From assembly GCA_965228975.1 (NCBI GenBank), contig OZ245851.1, forward strand, positions 4,712,001-4,776,000: a DNA stretch of 64,000 bases, given 5' to 3'. Made by a program: the position numbers and the translations under genes. This DNA comes from JAJFJD01 sp965228975 (lineage in GTDB: Bacteria; Pseudomonadota; Alphaproteobacteria; UBA8366). The notes beneath the pieces were generated by a model. It was given only the letters and a program-made list of their open reading frames with translations, ran no database searches and had not been told where the DNA came from. How positions within the stretch are numbered: the first letter of the stretch is position 1; the number at the start of each line of letters is the position of its first letter. This document shows positions 36,552-45,404 of this stretch, in pieces.

Positions 36552-37367
36552 ATGACGCAACAGGAACGTTGGCAGCTGTCCGGCAGCGGGCCGGAGAATT
36601 ATGAACGCTATCAGGTGCCCAGCATCTTCGCCCCGCTGGCGCGGATCTTCCTCGATCACGTGCCGGTGTGGGACGGCGCGCGCGTGCTCGACGTCGCCTG
36701 CGGCACGGGCATCGTGGCGCGATCGGCGGCTTCGCTGTTGGGGGCCGGCGGGTCCGTGGTCGGGGTCGATCTGAACCCCGGCATGCTGGCCGTCGCGGCG
36801 GCGAAGGCGCCCAAGGATGGCCCGTCCTTCGATTGGCGGGAAGGCGATGTCGCCGCCCTGCCGTGCCCCGACAGCGCGTTCGACATCGTCCTATGCCAGC
36901 AAGGCCTGCAATTCTTCCCGGACAAGCCGGCGGCGCTGCGCGAGATGCACCGCGCGCTGGCGCCCGGCGGGCAGTTGGCGCTCTGCGTCTGGCGCACGAT
37001 CGAGCATAGTCCCTGCAACCAGGCGACGGCGGCGGGTCTCGCCCGTCACGTCAACATCGAGGAGGCGATCCGGATCCAGGCGCCCTTCGCGCTGGGCGAG
37101 CCGGATGTCCTGCGGTCGCTGATCGCCGACGCCGGGTTCACCGATATCAAGATCGTCGAGGCCGTCCTGACCCGACGCATGCTGCCGCCCGAGGAGTCGA
37201 TCCCCGGCCACATCGCCAGCACGCCGGTGGCCCCGGCGGTCGCCGCCCTGGACGACCCGACGCGGGCCGCCCTGGTCGCCGACATCGCCGAGGCGCTCGC
37301 CCCCTATCGCGACGCCGACGGGATGGCGATCCCGCAAGGCACGCACATCGCGCTGGCGCGGAAATAA
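36552..37367 (+). CDS. Class I SAM-dependent methyltransferase
   Basis: 271 aa. Motif I VLDVACGTGIVARSAA, the acidic loop VVGVDLNPGMLAVA, motif II region GDVAALPCPDSAFDIVLCQQGLQFFPD and post-motif LREMHRALAPGGQLAL mark the UbiE/Methyltransf_11 type. The substrate is unknown. It is the first of a plus-strand run with adenosine kinase and the transporter. Confidence 0.9.
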   Translation: MTQQERWQLSGSGPENYERYQVPSIFAPLARIFLDHVPVWDGARVLDVACGTGIVARSAASLLGAGGSVVGVDLNPGMLAVAAAKAPKDGPSFDWREGDVAALPCPDSAFDIVLCQQGLQFFPDKPAALREMHRALAPGGQLALCVWRTIEHSPCNQATAAGLARHVNIEEAIRIQAPFALGEPDVLRSLIADAGFTDIKIVEAVLTRRMLPPEESIPGHIASTPVAPAVAALDDPTRAALVADIAEALAPYRDADGMAIPQGTHIALARK

Positions 37368-37451
37368 CCCGCCGCTTGCCCGGTCCGGCCGCGCGTCTAT
37401 ACTGCGCGCGCGGCGGCAGGCGCCGCGTGATTCCTGGGGAGAGACCTCTTT

Positions 37452-38444
37452 ATGGCGAAACAGCCGGAATACGATCTGGTCGGCATCGGCAACGCGTTGG
37501 TCGACGTGGTGGCGCAGACCGACGATGCCTTTCTGGACGGCAACGAATTGGCGAAGGGCGGCATGATGCTGGTCGACGCCGACCAGTCGAGCGCGCTCTA
37601 TGACCGGATGCCGCCGGGGACCGAATCGTCGGGCGGGTCCTGCGCCAACACCATGGCGGGGTTCGCCGCGCTGGGCGGCGCCGGGGCCTATATCGGCAAG
37701 GTGCGCGACGATCAGTTCGGCACGGTCTTTCGGCATGACATGCGCGCCCTCGGCTGCGCCTTCGATACGGCGGCGGCGACGGACGGGCCCGCGACCGGGC
37801 GCTGCCTGGTGCTGGTCACGCCGGATGCGCAACGCACCATGTGCACCTTTCTGGGCGCGGCCTGCCTGCTGGCACCCGACGACCTGGACAAGGATGTCAT
37901 CCGTAACGGCCGCGTCACCTATATGGAAGGCTATCTGTTCGACGAGCCGCCGGCGCAGGCGGCCTTTGTCGAAGCGGCCGAAACGGCGCATGCGGCGGGG
38001 CGCGAGGTGTCGATCACGCTGTCCGACGGGTTCTGCGTCGACCGCCACCGCGCGGCCTTCCGCGACCTGGTTGAGCATCACGTGGACGTGCTGTTCGCCA
38101 ATGAGGTGGAAATCTGCTCGCTCTATCAGGTCGACGGGTTCGACGACGCGCTGCAGCAGGTGCGCGGTCACTGCAAGGTCGCCTGCTTGACCCGCAGCGA
38201 GAAGGGCGCGGTCATCGTCAGCGGCGACGAGGTCCATGTGATCGACGCGGCCCCGGTCGCCAAGGTGTTGGACACCACGGGCGCCGGCGATCAATACGCC
38301 GCCGGCTTCCTCTACGGCTACACCCAGGGCAGGGATCTGCAGACCTGCGGCAGGATCGGTGCGGTCACCGCGGCCGAGGTGATCCAGCATTACGGCGCCC
38401 GGCCCGAAACCGACCTGCGCGGCGCGGTGGCGGCGCTCGGCTGA
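37452..38444 (+). CDS. PfkB family carbohydrate/adenosine kinase
   Basis: 330 aa. Ribokinase fold: YDLVGIGNALVDVVAQTDDAFL at the start, GGSCANTMAGFAALGG binding the sugar, LFANEVEICSLY, and the PfkB signature with anion hole LDTTGAGDQYAAGFLYG (catalytic Asp). Close alphaproteobacterial relatives are annotated adenosine kinase. Nucleoside specificity is probable rather than proven. Confidence 0.92.
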   Translation: MAKQPEYDLVGIGNALVDVVAQTDDAFLDGNELAKGGMMLVDADQSSALYDRMPPGTESSGGSCANTMAGFAALGGAGAYIGKVRDDQFGTVFRHDMRALGCAFDTAAATDGPATGRCLVLVTPDAQRTMCTFLGAACLLAPDDLDKDVIRNGRVTYMEGYLFDEPPAQAAFVEAAETAHAAGREVSITLSDGFCVDRHRAAFRDLVEHHVDVLFANEVEICSLYQVDGFDDALQQVRGHCKVACLTRSEKGAVIVSGDEVHVIDAAPVAKVLDTTGAGDQYAAGFLYGYTQGRDLQTCGRIGAVTAAEVIQHYGARPETDLRGAVAALG

Positions 38445-38493
38445 TGCCCCGAGAATCGCGCCAGAATCTCCGGCCACGCCGGATGCGGCACGC

Positions 38494-39849
38494 ATGATGC
38501 GCGACTGGGCAGCGGCGCTCGCGGTTTATCTCGACCGGCGCGTGTTGTCGCTGCTCTTCCTCGGCTTTTCCAGCGGGTTGCCGCTCGCGCTGACCGGCTC
38601 GACGCTGGCCGCCCGGCTCGAACAGGCGGGCATCTCGCTGACCGAGATCGGGCTGATCGGCCTGGTCGGCATCGCCTACACGCTGAAATTCTTCTGGTCG
38701 CCGCTGGTCGACCGGCTGCCGTTGCCGCTGCTGACGTCGCGGCTCGGCCGCCGCCGCGGCTGGATGCTGTTTGCGCAGGTCATGCTGCTCCTCGCCGTGG
38801 CGATGATGGCCCCGCTCGACCCGTCGGAACCCGCCGGGCTGCTGCGCCTCGTCTTCTGGGCCGCCGTCGTGGCCTTCGCGTCGGCAACCCAGGACATCGT
38901 GATCGACGCCTACCGGACCGAAATCCTCGAGGACTCCCAGCTCGGCGCGGGCGCGGCCAACCTGGTGTTCGGGTATCGCATCGCCATGCTGGTGTCCGGC
39001 GGCGGCGCGCTGATCGTCGCGAACTTCTACGGCTGGACCGCCGCCTATGCGGTGATGGCGGCCTGCATGCTGGTCGGCATGATCACGGTGCTCGTCAACC
39101 CGGAACCCGACGTGCGGAGCAGCGCGGAAAGCGAACGGCTGGAGGAAGCCGGCGCGGCCCGGCTGGCGGGGGCGCCGCGCGGCATCCGCGCCGCCGCCCT
39201 GTGGGTCCATGGCGCGGTGATCTGCCCTTTCGCCGAATTCATGACCCGGCCCGGCTGGATTGCCGTGCTGCTGTTCATCGTCTTTTATAAGTATGGCGAC
39301 GCGCTGCTCGGCTTCATGGCGACGCCCTTCTATCTGCGGACCGGATTCTCGCTGGCCGAGATCGGCGTGCTGAGCAAGGGGTGGGGACTCGCCGCGACGC
39401 TGATCGGCGCGGGCCTCGGCGGCTGGCTGGTCGCGCGCCACGGCGTGATGAAAAGCCTGCTGATCTGCGGCGTGCTGCAGGCGGCGTCGAACCTGGTCTT
39501 CGCGCTCCAGGCCTATGTCGGCTATTCGCTGCCGATGCTGGCGGTGACCATCGGCATCGAGAACCTGACCGGCGGCATGGGGACGACCGCCTTCGTGGCC
39601 TATCTATCCAGTCTCTGCAACGTCGCCTATACGGCGACGCAGTATGCGCTGCTATCGTCGCTGGCGGCGGCGAGCCGGACCGCGCTGTCGGCTGGCGGCG
39701 GCTGGCTGGCGGACCAGACCGGCTGGCTGATGTTCTTCCTGCTGACCACGCTGGCGGCGCTGCCGGGGCTGGCCCTGCTGATCTGGATGATGCGGCGCTA
39801 CCCGCCGGAGGAAAGGCCGCCCGCGGCGGCGATTCCAAACCCCGATTGA
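38494..39849 (+). CDS. AmpG-like MFS transporter
   Basis: 451 aa with about 12-14 hydrophobic helices. The start LSLLFLGFSSGLPLALTGSTLAARL, LKFFWSPLVDRLPLP and SATQDIVIDAYRTEIL are characteristic of AmpG, the inner-membrane permease that imports anhydro-muropeptides for cell-wall recycling. No ampC or ampR is adjacent. Confidence 0.9.
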   Translation: MMRDWAAALAVYLDRRVLSLLFLGFSSGLPLALTGSTLAARLEQAGISLTEIGLIGLVGIAYTLKFFWSPLVDRLPLPLLTSRLGRRRGWMLFAQVMLLLAVAMMAPLDPSEPAGLLRLVFWAAVVAFASATQDIVIDAYRTEILEDSQLGAGAANLVFGYRIAMLVSGGGALIVANFYGWTAAYAVMAACMLVGMITVLVNPEPDVRSSAESERLEEAGAARLAGAPRGIRAAALWVHGAVICPFAEFMTRPGWIAVLLFIVFYKYGDALLGFMATPFYLRTGFSLAEIGVLSKGWGLAATLIGAGLGGWLVARHGVMKSLLICGVLQAASNLVFALQAYVGYSLPMLAVTIGIENLTGGMGTTAFVAYLSSLCNVAYTATQYALLSSLAAASRTALSAGGGWLADQTGWLMFFLLTTLAALPGLALLIWMMRRYPPEERPPAAAIPNPD

Positions 39850-39928
39850 ACGCCCGGCTTATTGCGCCAGATCAGTTAAACTGTAACAGCGGTTTGTTAG
39901 CGTCCCCCGGTATTGAGGAGCGGTTGAC

Positions 39929-40447
39929 ATGGCGGATGCGATGGAAGTGGTCGACGGCGATATCACGGCGCTTGCGGTCGATGCGATCGTCAACGCGGCG
40001 AATGAAAGCCTGTTGGGCGGAGGCGGCGTCGACGGGGCCATCCACCGGGCCGCGGGTCCGGCGCTGCTGGACGAATGCCGGGCGCTGGGCGGCTGCGCCA
40101 CGGGCGACGCCAAGATCACCGGCGGTTACGATCTAAAAGCGCGGCACGTGATCCACACGGTCGGCCCGGTTTGGGCCGGCGGGCAGGCGGGCGAGCCGGC
40201 CTTGCTGGAAAGCTGTTACCGCCGGTCGATGGAGGTGGCGGCCGAAAACGACGTGACCTCGATCGCCTTCCCCGCGATTTCCACCGGGATATACCGGTTT
40301 CCGCTCGACCGGGCGACGGGTATCGCCGTGAACACGGTCGCCGCGGCCCTGTCCGGCGGCACCACGGTCGAGCGCGTCGTCTTCTGTTGTTTCGGCGCCG
40401 AGACGGCAGCGCTGTACCGGGCCGAATTGGAGCGCCTGCAACCATGA
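39929..40447 (+). CDS. Macro-domain ADP-ribose hydrolase (O-acetyl-ADP-ribose deacetylase type)
   Basis: 172 aa, the whole protein being one macro domain: VDGDITALAVDAIVNAANESLLGGGGVDGAIHRAAG, CATGDAKITGGYDLKARHVIHTVGP and FPAISTGIYRFPLDRA. These match the MacroD/YmdB type that hydrolyses O-acetyl-ADP-ribose and mono-ADP-ribose. Its stop overlaps the start of the next gene (ATGA), so it is co-translated with an acyltransferase fusion. Confidence 0.93.
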   Translation: MADAMEVVDGDITALAVDAIVNAANESLLGGGGVDGAIHRAAGPALLDECRALGGCATGDAKITGGYDLKARHVIHTVGPVWAGGQAGEPALLESCYRRSMEVAAENDVTSIAFPAISTGIYRFPLDRATGIAVNTVAAALSGGTTVERVVFCCFGAETAALYRAELERLQP

Positions 40448-43119
40448 GTATCCGCGACCTCGACTACATTTTCCGCCCGGAGTCGATCGCTTTGGTCGGG
40501 GCCAGCAACCGGCCGAAATCGGTCGGGGCGGTGCTCGCGCGCAATCTCATGCGAGCGGGCTTCCAGGGACCGATCATGCCGGTGAACCCGAAACACCGGG
40601 CGATCGGCGGCGTGCTCGCCTGGCCGTCGGTGGCGGACTTGCCGATCGTGCCCGACCTCGGCGTGGTCTGTACGCCGGCCGACGCGGTGCCCGGCGTTGT
40701 CGCGGAACTGCGCGAGAAGGGGGCGCAGGCCGCGGTCGTGATCACGGCGGGGTTCGGCGAGGGTGGGGACAGCGACGGCGCGGAACGGCGTAAGGCGTTG
40801 CTGAACGCCGCCCAGCGGATGCGGATCATCGGGCCGAACGTGCTTGGCCTGTTGGTGCCTGACAGCGGCCTGAACGCCAGCTTCGCGCATATCGACGCGG
40901 CCCCGGGCGATCTCGCCTTCGTGTCACAGTCGGGCGCCGTCGTGACCTCGGTGCTGGATTGGGCCGCGTCCCGCGGCATCGGATTCTCGCATATGGTCTC
41001 GCTCGGCGATATGGCCGATGTGGATTTCGGCGACATGCTGGACTATCTGGCGCTGCAGCCCGACGTGCGGGCGATCCTGCTCTATGTCGAGGCGGTGACG
41101 AACGCGCGCAAGTTCGTCTCGGCGGCGCGAATCGCGGCGCGGACAAAGCCGGTCATCGTGATCAAGGCGGGCCGGGTGCCGGAAGGCGCCAAGGCGGCGA
41201 GTTCGCATACCGGCGCGCTGGCCGGCTCGGACGCGGTCTATGACGCGGTGTTCCGTCGCGCCGGCCTGCTGCGGGTGCTGGAGACCAAGGAACTGTTCGA
41301 TGCGGTCGAGACGCTGGCGCACGCGCCGCGCTTCGCCGGTGACCGGCTCGCCATCCTGTCGAACGGCGGCGGGTTCGGCGTCCTCGCCACCGACCGCGCG
41401 GTCGAGGAAGGCTGCCCGCTCGCGACCCTGTCGCCGGAGACGATCGCGGCGCTGGATGCGGTCCTTCCCGCATCGTGGAGCGGCGGCAACCCGATCGACA
41501 TCATCGGCGATGCGCCGGGACAGCGGTACGGCGACGCGCTGCAGGCGACATTGGCGGACAAGGCGGTGGACGCGGTTCTGGTGTTGAACTGTCCGACCGC
41601 GGTCGCCGACAGTACCGAAGCGGCGCAGGTGGTGGTCGATTGCCGGAAGACGGGCCGCTTTCCCGTGCTGACAAGCTGGCTCGGCGGGGCCGGCGCGGCG
41701 CCCGCCCGGAAGCTGTTTTCCGCGCATGGCGTACCGACCTACGACACGCCCGAGGACGCGGTGCGGGCCTTTGCCCATTTGATGCGATACCGCGCGGGCC
41801 AGGCCGAGCTGGCGCGGGTGCCGGCGTTGGATCCCCAGGATCTGTCGGTCGACCGTTCGGCCGCGCAGGCGATCATCGACGCGGCGATCGGCGACGGCCG
41901 CGAATGGCTGACGGAGCCGGAGGCGAAGGCGGTGCTGCGCGCCTACGGCGTACCGGTCGTTCCGACCGAGGTTGCCGAAACCGCAGCCGAGGCCGCCCGC
42001 CAAGCGGGAACTTTCGACGGCCCCTATGTGATCAAGGTGCACTCGCCCGATATCACGCATAAGTCCGATGTCGGGGGTGTGGTCCTCGATCTCGAAACCC
42101 CGGGCGCGGTGGCGGCCGCCGCTCAGGCGATGGAGGAACGCGTCCGCGAGCGCCGGCCGGACGCCCGTTACCACGGGGTCACGGTACAGCCCATGATACG
42201 CCGGCCCGGTGCGTTCGAGTTGATCGTCGGCATGAGCGAGGATGCCCAGTTCGGCCCGGTGTTGTTGTTCGGCGAGGGCGGCACCGGCGTCGAGGCGATC
42301 GCCGACACCGCGATGGCCTTGCCGCCGCTCGACCCTGCGCTTGCCGAATCGCTGATCTGCGAGACCCGGATCGGCGGCCTGTTGCGCGGCTATCGCGGGC
42401 GGGCCGGGGCCGATGTCGATGCGGTCGTGGATACGGTGATGCGGGTCGCCCGGATCGCCGCCGAATTGGATGCGGTTTCCGAACTCGACGTGAACCCGCT
42501 GCTGGCGGACGCCGACGGGGTGATCGTGGTGGATGCGCGGATACGGGTGGCGCCGGTTCCGGCGGACGCCGCGCCGGGTGCGCGGCTCGCGATCAAGCCG
42601 TATCCTGCCGACTTGCGCGGGACGGTCACGCTGCGGGACGGCGGCTCCGTCCCGGTGCGGCCGATCCGGCCGACCGACGCGCCGCGGCTGCAGGACATGA
42701 TCCGGCGAGCCGATGCGAAGGACATCCGCATGCGGTTCATGCATGCGATGAAAGGGTTGCCGGACAAGCTGGCGGCGCGGTTGACCCAGATCGACTATGC
42801 CCGCGAGATGGCCTTCGTCGCCTTCGAGGGGGACGGCAGCAACGCGGCGGTCGGCGTATCGCGCCTGGCGGCGGACGCCAACAACGAGCGCGCGGAATTC
42901 GCCGTGATGGTGCGCACCGATTGGAAGGGCAAGGGGCTCGGCTACGGCTTGATGCGGTTGCTGATAGACCATGCCAAGGCGCGCGGACTCGGTGAACTGT
43001 TCGGCGAGATTCTCAGCGAAAACAAGGCGATGATCGCCATGTGCACGGAACTCGGCTTCACCGTGAAAACGATGCCGGACGAACCGTCGATCTCCGAAGC
43101 GGTGCTGCCGTTAGGCTGA
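40444..43119 (+). CDS. Acyl-CoA synthetase (NDP-forming)/GNAT fusion, Pat-like
   Basis: 891 aa. Domain order: CoA-binding (1-130), succinyl-CoA-ligase-like flavodoxin domain (150-450), ATP-grasp (about 485-700) and a GNAT acetyltransferase (about 720-885, DWKGKGLGYGLMRLLIDHAK). This is the architecture of protein lysine acetyltransferases of the Pat/YfiQ type. Unlike YfiQ, the phosphohistidine position of ADP-forming acyl-CoA synthetases appears kept (H255 in ASSHTGALAGSD), so ligase activity is possible. Coupled to the upstream macro-domain gene. It ends 9 nt inside the convergent phoB gene. Confidence 0.92.
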   Translation: MSIRDLDYIFRPESIALVGASNRPKSVGAVLARNLMRAGFQGPIMPVNPKHRAIGGVLAWPSVADLPIVPDLGVVCTPADAVPGVVAELREKGAQAAVVITAGFGEGGDSDGAERRKALLNAAQRMRIIGPNVLGLLVPDSGLNASFAHIDAAPGDLAFVSQSGAVVTSVLDWAASRGIGFSHMVSLGDMADVDFGDMLDYLALQPDVRAILLYVEAVTNARKFVSAARIAARTKPVIVIKAGRVPEGAKAASSHTGALAGSDAVYDAVFRRAGLLRVLETKELFDAVETLAHAPRFAGDRLAILSNGGGFGVLATDRAVEEGCPLATLSPETIAALDAVLPASWSGGNPIDIIGDAPGQRYGDALQATLADKAVDAVLVLNCPTAVADSTEAAQVVVDCRKTGRFPVLTSWLGGAGAAPARKLFSAHGVPTYDTPEDAVRAFAHLMRYRAGQAELARVPALDPQDLSVDRSAAQAIIDAAIGDGREWLTEPEAKAVLRAYGVPVVPTEVAETAAEAARQAGTFDGPYVIKVHSPDITHKSDVGGVVLDLETPGAVAAAAQAMEERVRERRPDARYHGVTVQPMIRRPGAFELIVGMSEDAQFGPVLLFGEGGTGVEAIADTAMALPPLDPALAESLICETRIGGLLRGYRGRAGADVDAVVDTVMRVARIAAELDAVSELDVNPLLADADGVIVVDARIRVAPVPADAAPGARLAIKPYPADLRGTVTLRDGGSVPVRPIRPTDAPRLQDMIRRADAKDIRMRFMHAMKGLPDKLAARLTQIDYAREMAFVAFEGDGSNAAVGVSRLAADANNERAEFAVMVRTDWKGKGLGYGLMRLLIDHAKARGLGELFGEILSENKAMIAMCTELGFTVKTMPDEPSISEAVLPLG

Positions 43120-43806
43120 GCTGGGACACTCCAGCGCGTAACCCGCCGCGCGCACCGTGCGGATCATGTCGTTGTCGCCGGTATCGTTCAGCGCCTTGCG
43201 CAAGCGGCGGATGTGAACGTCCACCGTCCGGGCCTCGACGAAGACATCGCGGCCCCAGACCGCGTCCAGCAGTTGTTCGCGGCTGAACACGCGGCCCTGA
43301 TGTTCCATCAGATAGCGCAGCAGGCGAAACTCGGTCGGCCCGAGATGCACGTTGCGGTCGCCGCGATGCACCTTATGCGCCGCCAGGTCCATACGGATGT
43401 TGCCGCAATGCAGGGTTTCATCCGCCGGGGCCGGGTTGGCGCGGCGCAGCAGCGCGCGAATGCGGGCAATCAATTCGGCCGGGGAGAACGGTTTGGTCAC
43501 ATAGTCGTCGACGCCGCTGTCCAGTCCGCGCACCTTATCGGCTTCCTCGCCGCGCGCGGTCAGCATGATGATCGGCGTCGTCCGGGTTTCCGACTTGCGC
43601 CGCAGTTGGCGGCACACTTCGATGCCGCTGGTCAGCGGCAGCATCCAGTCGAGCAGGATCAGGTCCGGGGGCGTTTCGTCCGCGACGACCAGTGCTTCGT
43701 CGCCGTCGCTGGCTTCGAAGACGTCGAACCCTTCGCGTTCGAGATTGTAACGGAGCAACGTGACGAGGGCCGCCTCGTCCTCCACGATTAGTATGCGAGG
43801 CCTCAT
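43111..43806 (-). CDS. phoB: Phosphate regulon response regulator PhoB
   Basis: 231 aa. Receiver domain with IVEDE, phospho-acceptor D53 (LILLDWMLP), the conserved Thr in MLTARGEE and Lys in DYVTKPFSP. The OmpR-type winged helix (about 130-228) has VHLGPTEFRLLRYLMEHQGRVFSREQLLDAVWG. It binds Pho boxes such as 49417-49445. Its ATG overlaps the phoU stop (ATGA). It is the last gene of the pst operon. Confidence 0.98.
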   Translation of the reverse strand: MRPRILIVEDEAALVTLLRYNLEREGFDVFEASDGDEALVVADETPPDLILLDWMLPLTSGIEVCRQLRRKSETRTTPIIMLTARGEEADKVRGLDSGVDDYVTKPFSPAELIARIRALLRRANPAPADETLHCGNIRMDLAAHKVHRGDRNVHLGPTEFRLLRYLMEHQGRVFSREQLLDAVWGRDVFVEARTVDVHIRRLRKALNDTGDNDMIRTVRAAGYALECPSSA

Positions 43807-44549
43807 ATCAATGGTGTTCGGTCATCGTTGGTTGGAATGTCATTGTCGACGACGGTGAAACTCGGGTCGTCGCCGCGGGGGCGGTCGTCGGGCAGCTGCG
43901 TGCCCTTGACCTGGTAATGCACGATCTCGGCGATGTTGGTGGCGTGGTCGCCCATCCGCTCGATGTTCTTCGCGATGAACAGCAGATGGGTGCAGCCCGT
44001 GATGTTCCGGGGGTCTTCCATCATGTAGGTCAACAGCTCGCGGAACAGGCTGTTGTACAGCTCGTCCACCTCCGCGTCCTGCCGCCAGATGCGGATCGCC
44101 TTGTTGGTGTCGTTCTCGAGATAGGCGTCCAGCACGTCCTTGATCATGCTTTGCACCATGCGCGCCATGCGGTCGAGGCCGGGTGCCGGGATGCGCGGCA
44201 CCTTGCTGATCGCGATGGCCCGTTTGGCCACGCTCTTGGCGTGGTCGCCGAAGCGTTCCAGGTCGGCCGCGATCTTGAGCGCCGAGACGATGTAGCGCAG
44301 GTCGACGGCCATCGGCTGGCGCAGCGCCAGCAGCCGCACCACGAGCGCGTCGATCTCGTGTTCCAGCTCGTCGATCTCCGCGTCGCCGGCGCGAATGCTC
44401 TCGGCCAGCTCCACGTCGCGCCGCACCACGGATTGAACGGCGCCGTCGAACTGCGTTTCCGCCAGCCCGCCCATGCGGCTGATCAGCGCGTTGAGTTGTT
44501 TCAACTCCTCGTCATAGGACTTGACGATATGTTCGCTTGAATTTGCCAC
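43803..44549 (-). CDS. phoU: Phosphate transport regulator PhoU
   Basis: 248 aa from GTG 44549 (GGAGAGA five nt upstream). Two PhoU helical repeats: EELKQLNALISRMGGLAETQFDGAVQS and ALKIAADLERFGDHAKSVAKRA in the first, and FIAKNIERMGDHATNIAEIVHY in the second, with metal-binding E/DxxxD motifs. PhoU links PstSCAB to PhoR signalling. A polar 30-residue tail is added. It is coupled to phoB downstream. Confidence 0.97.
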   Translation of the reverse strand: MANSSEHIVKSYDEELKQLNALISRMGGLAETQFDGAVQSVVRRDVELAESIRAGDAEIDELEHEIDALVVRLLALRQPMAVDLRYIVSALKIAADLERFGDHAKSVAKRAIAISKVPRIPAPGLDRMARMVQSMIKDVLDAYLENDTNKAIRIWRQDAEVDELYNSLFRELLTYMMEDPRNITGCTHLLFIAKNIERMGDHATNIAEIVHYQVKGTQLPDDRPRGDDPSFTVVDNDIPTNDDRTPLI

Positions 44550-44563
44550 GATTGTCTCTCCAA

Positions 44564-45403
44564 TCAGCCGAAGCGGCCGGTGATGTAATCCTGGGTGCGT
44601 TTGTCTTGCGGTGTGGTGAAGATCTGCTCCGTATCGCCGACCTCGACAAGATAGCCGAGATGGAAGAAGGCGGTGCGTTGCGATACCCGCGCGGCCTGTT
44701 GCATGGAGTGCGTCACGATCACGATGGTGAAGTTGGCGCGCAGCTCGTCGATCAACTCCTCGATGCGCGCGGTGGCGATCGGGTCCAGGGCCGAACAGGG
44801 CTCGTCCATCAGGATGACCTCGGGGGATACGGCGATGGCGCGCGCGATGCAGAGACGCTGCTGCTGGCCACCGGACAGGCCGGTGCCGGGTTGGTCGAGG
44901 CGGTCCTTGACTTCGTCCAGCAGCCCGGCGCGCTCCAGGCTGGTCATCACGATCTCGTCGAGGTCTTCGCGGTTGTCGGCGAGGCCGTGCAGTTTCGGTC
45001 CGTAGGCCACATTCTCGTAGATCGACTTGGGAAACGGGTTCGGCTTCTGGAAGACCATGCCGACCAACGCGCGAAGCTGCACCACGTCGACGCCGCGATG
45101 GTAGATGTCCTTGCCGTCCAACAGGATGTTGCCGTCGACGCGGCAAATGTCGATCACGTCGTTCATCCGGTTCAGGCAGCGGATGAAGGTGGATTTACCG
45201 CAACCGGACGGACCGATGAGCGACGTCACCTCGCGTTCGCGGATATCGAGATCGATCCCCATGAGCGCCTGTTTGTCGCCGTAATAGACGTCGACGCCGC
45301 GCGCGGCCATCTTTATCGCCGGCATCGGGGCCGCGGCGTCGTCCGCCGCAGTGTCCTTGGTCTTTTCCACCGTCATCGATTTGAGCTCCAGGTGCCGCGT
45401 CAT
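44564..45403 (-). CDS. pstB: Phosphate ABC transporter ATP-binding protein PstB
   Basis: 279 aa, with an N-terminal extension of about 25 residues. Walker A GPSGCGKST, Q-loop VFQKPNPFPKSIYENVAYG, signature LSGGQQQRL, Walker B VILMDEPCSALDP and the H-loop in VTHSMQQAARVS. It energises high-affinity phosphate import. It starts 1 nt after pstA ends. Confidence 0.98.
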   Translation of the reverse strand: MTRHLELKSMTVEKTKDTAADDAAAPMPAIKMAARGVDVYYGDKQALMGIDLDIREREVTSLIGPSGCGKSTFIRCLNRMNDVIDICRVDGNILLDGKDIYHRGVDVVQLRALVGMVFQKPNPFPKSIYENVAYGPKLHGLADNREDLDEIVMTSLERAGLLDEVKDRLDQPGTGLSGGQQQRLCIARAIAVSPEVILMDEPCSALDPIATARIEELIDELRANFTIVIVTHSMQQAARVSQRTAFFHLGYLVEVGDTEQIFTTPQDKRTQDYITGRFG

Positions 45404-45404
45404 C

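Noticed and set aside
40075..40443. N-terminal extension of the acyl-CoA synthetase/GNAT frame
   Set aside because: It overlaps the macro-domain gene in another frame with shadow-like composition. The ATG at 40444 fits the CoA-binding domain start.
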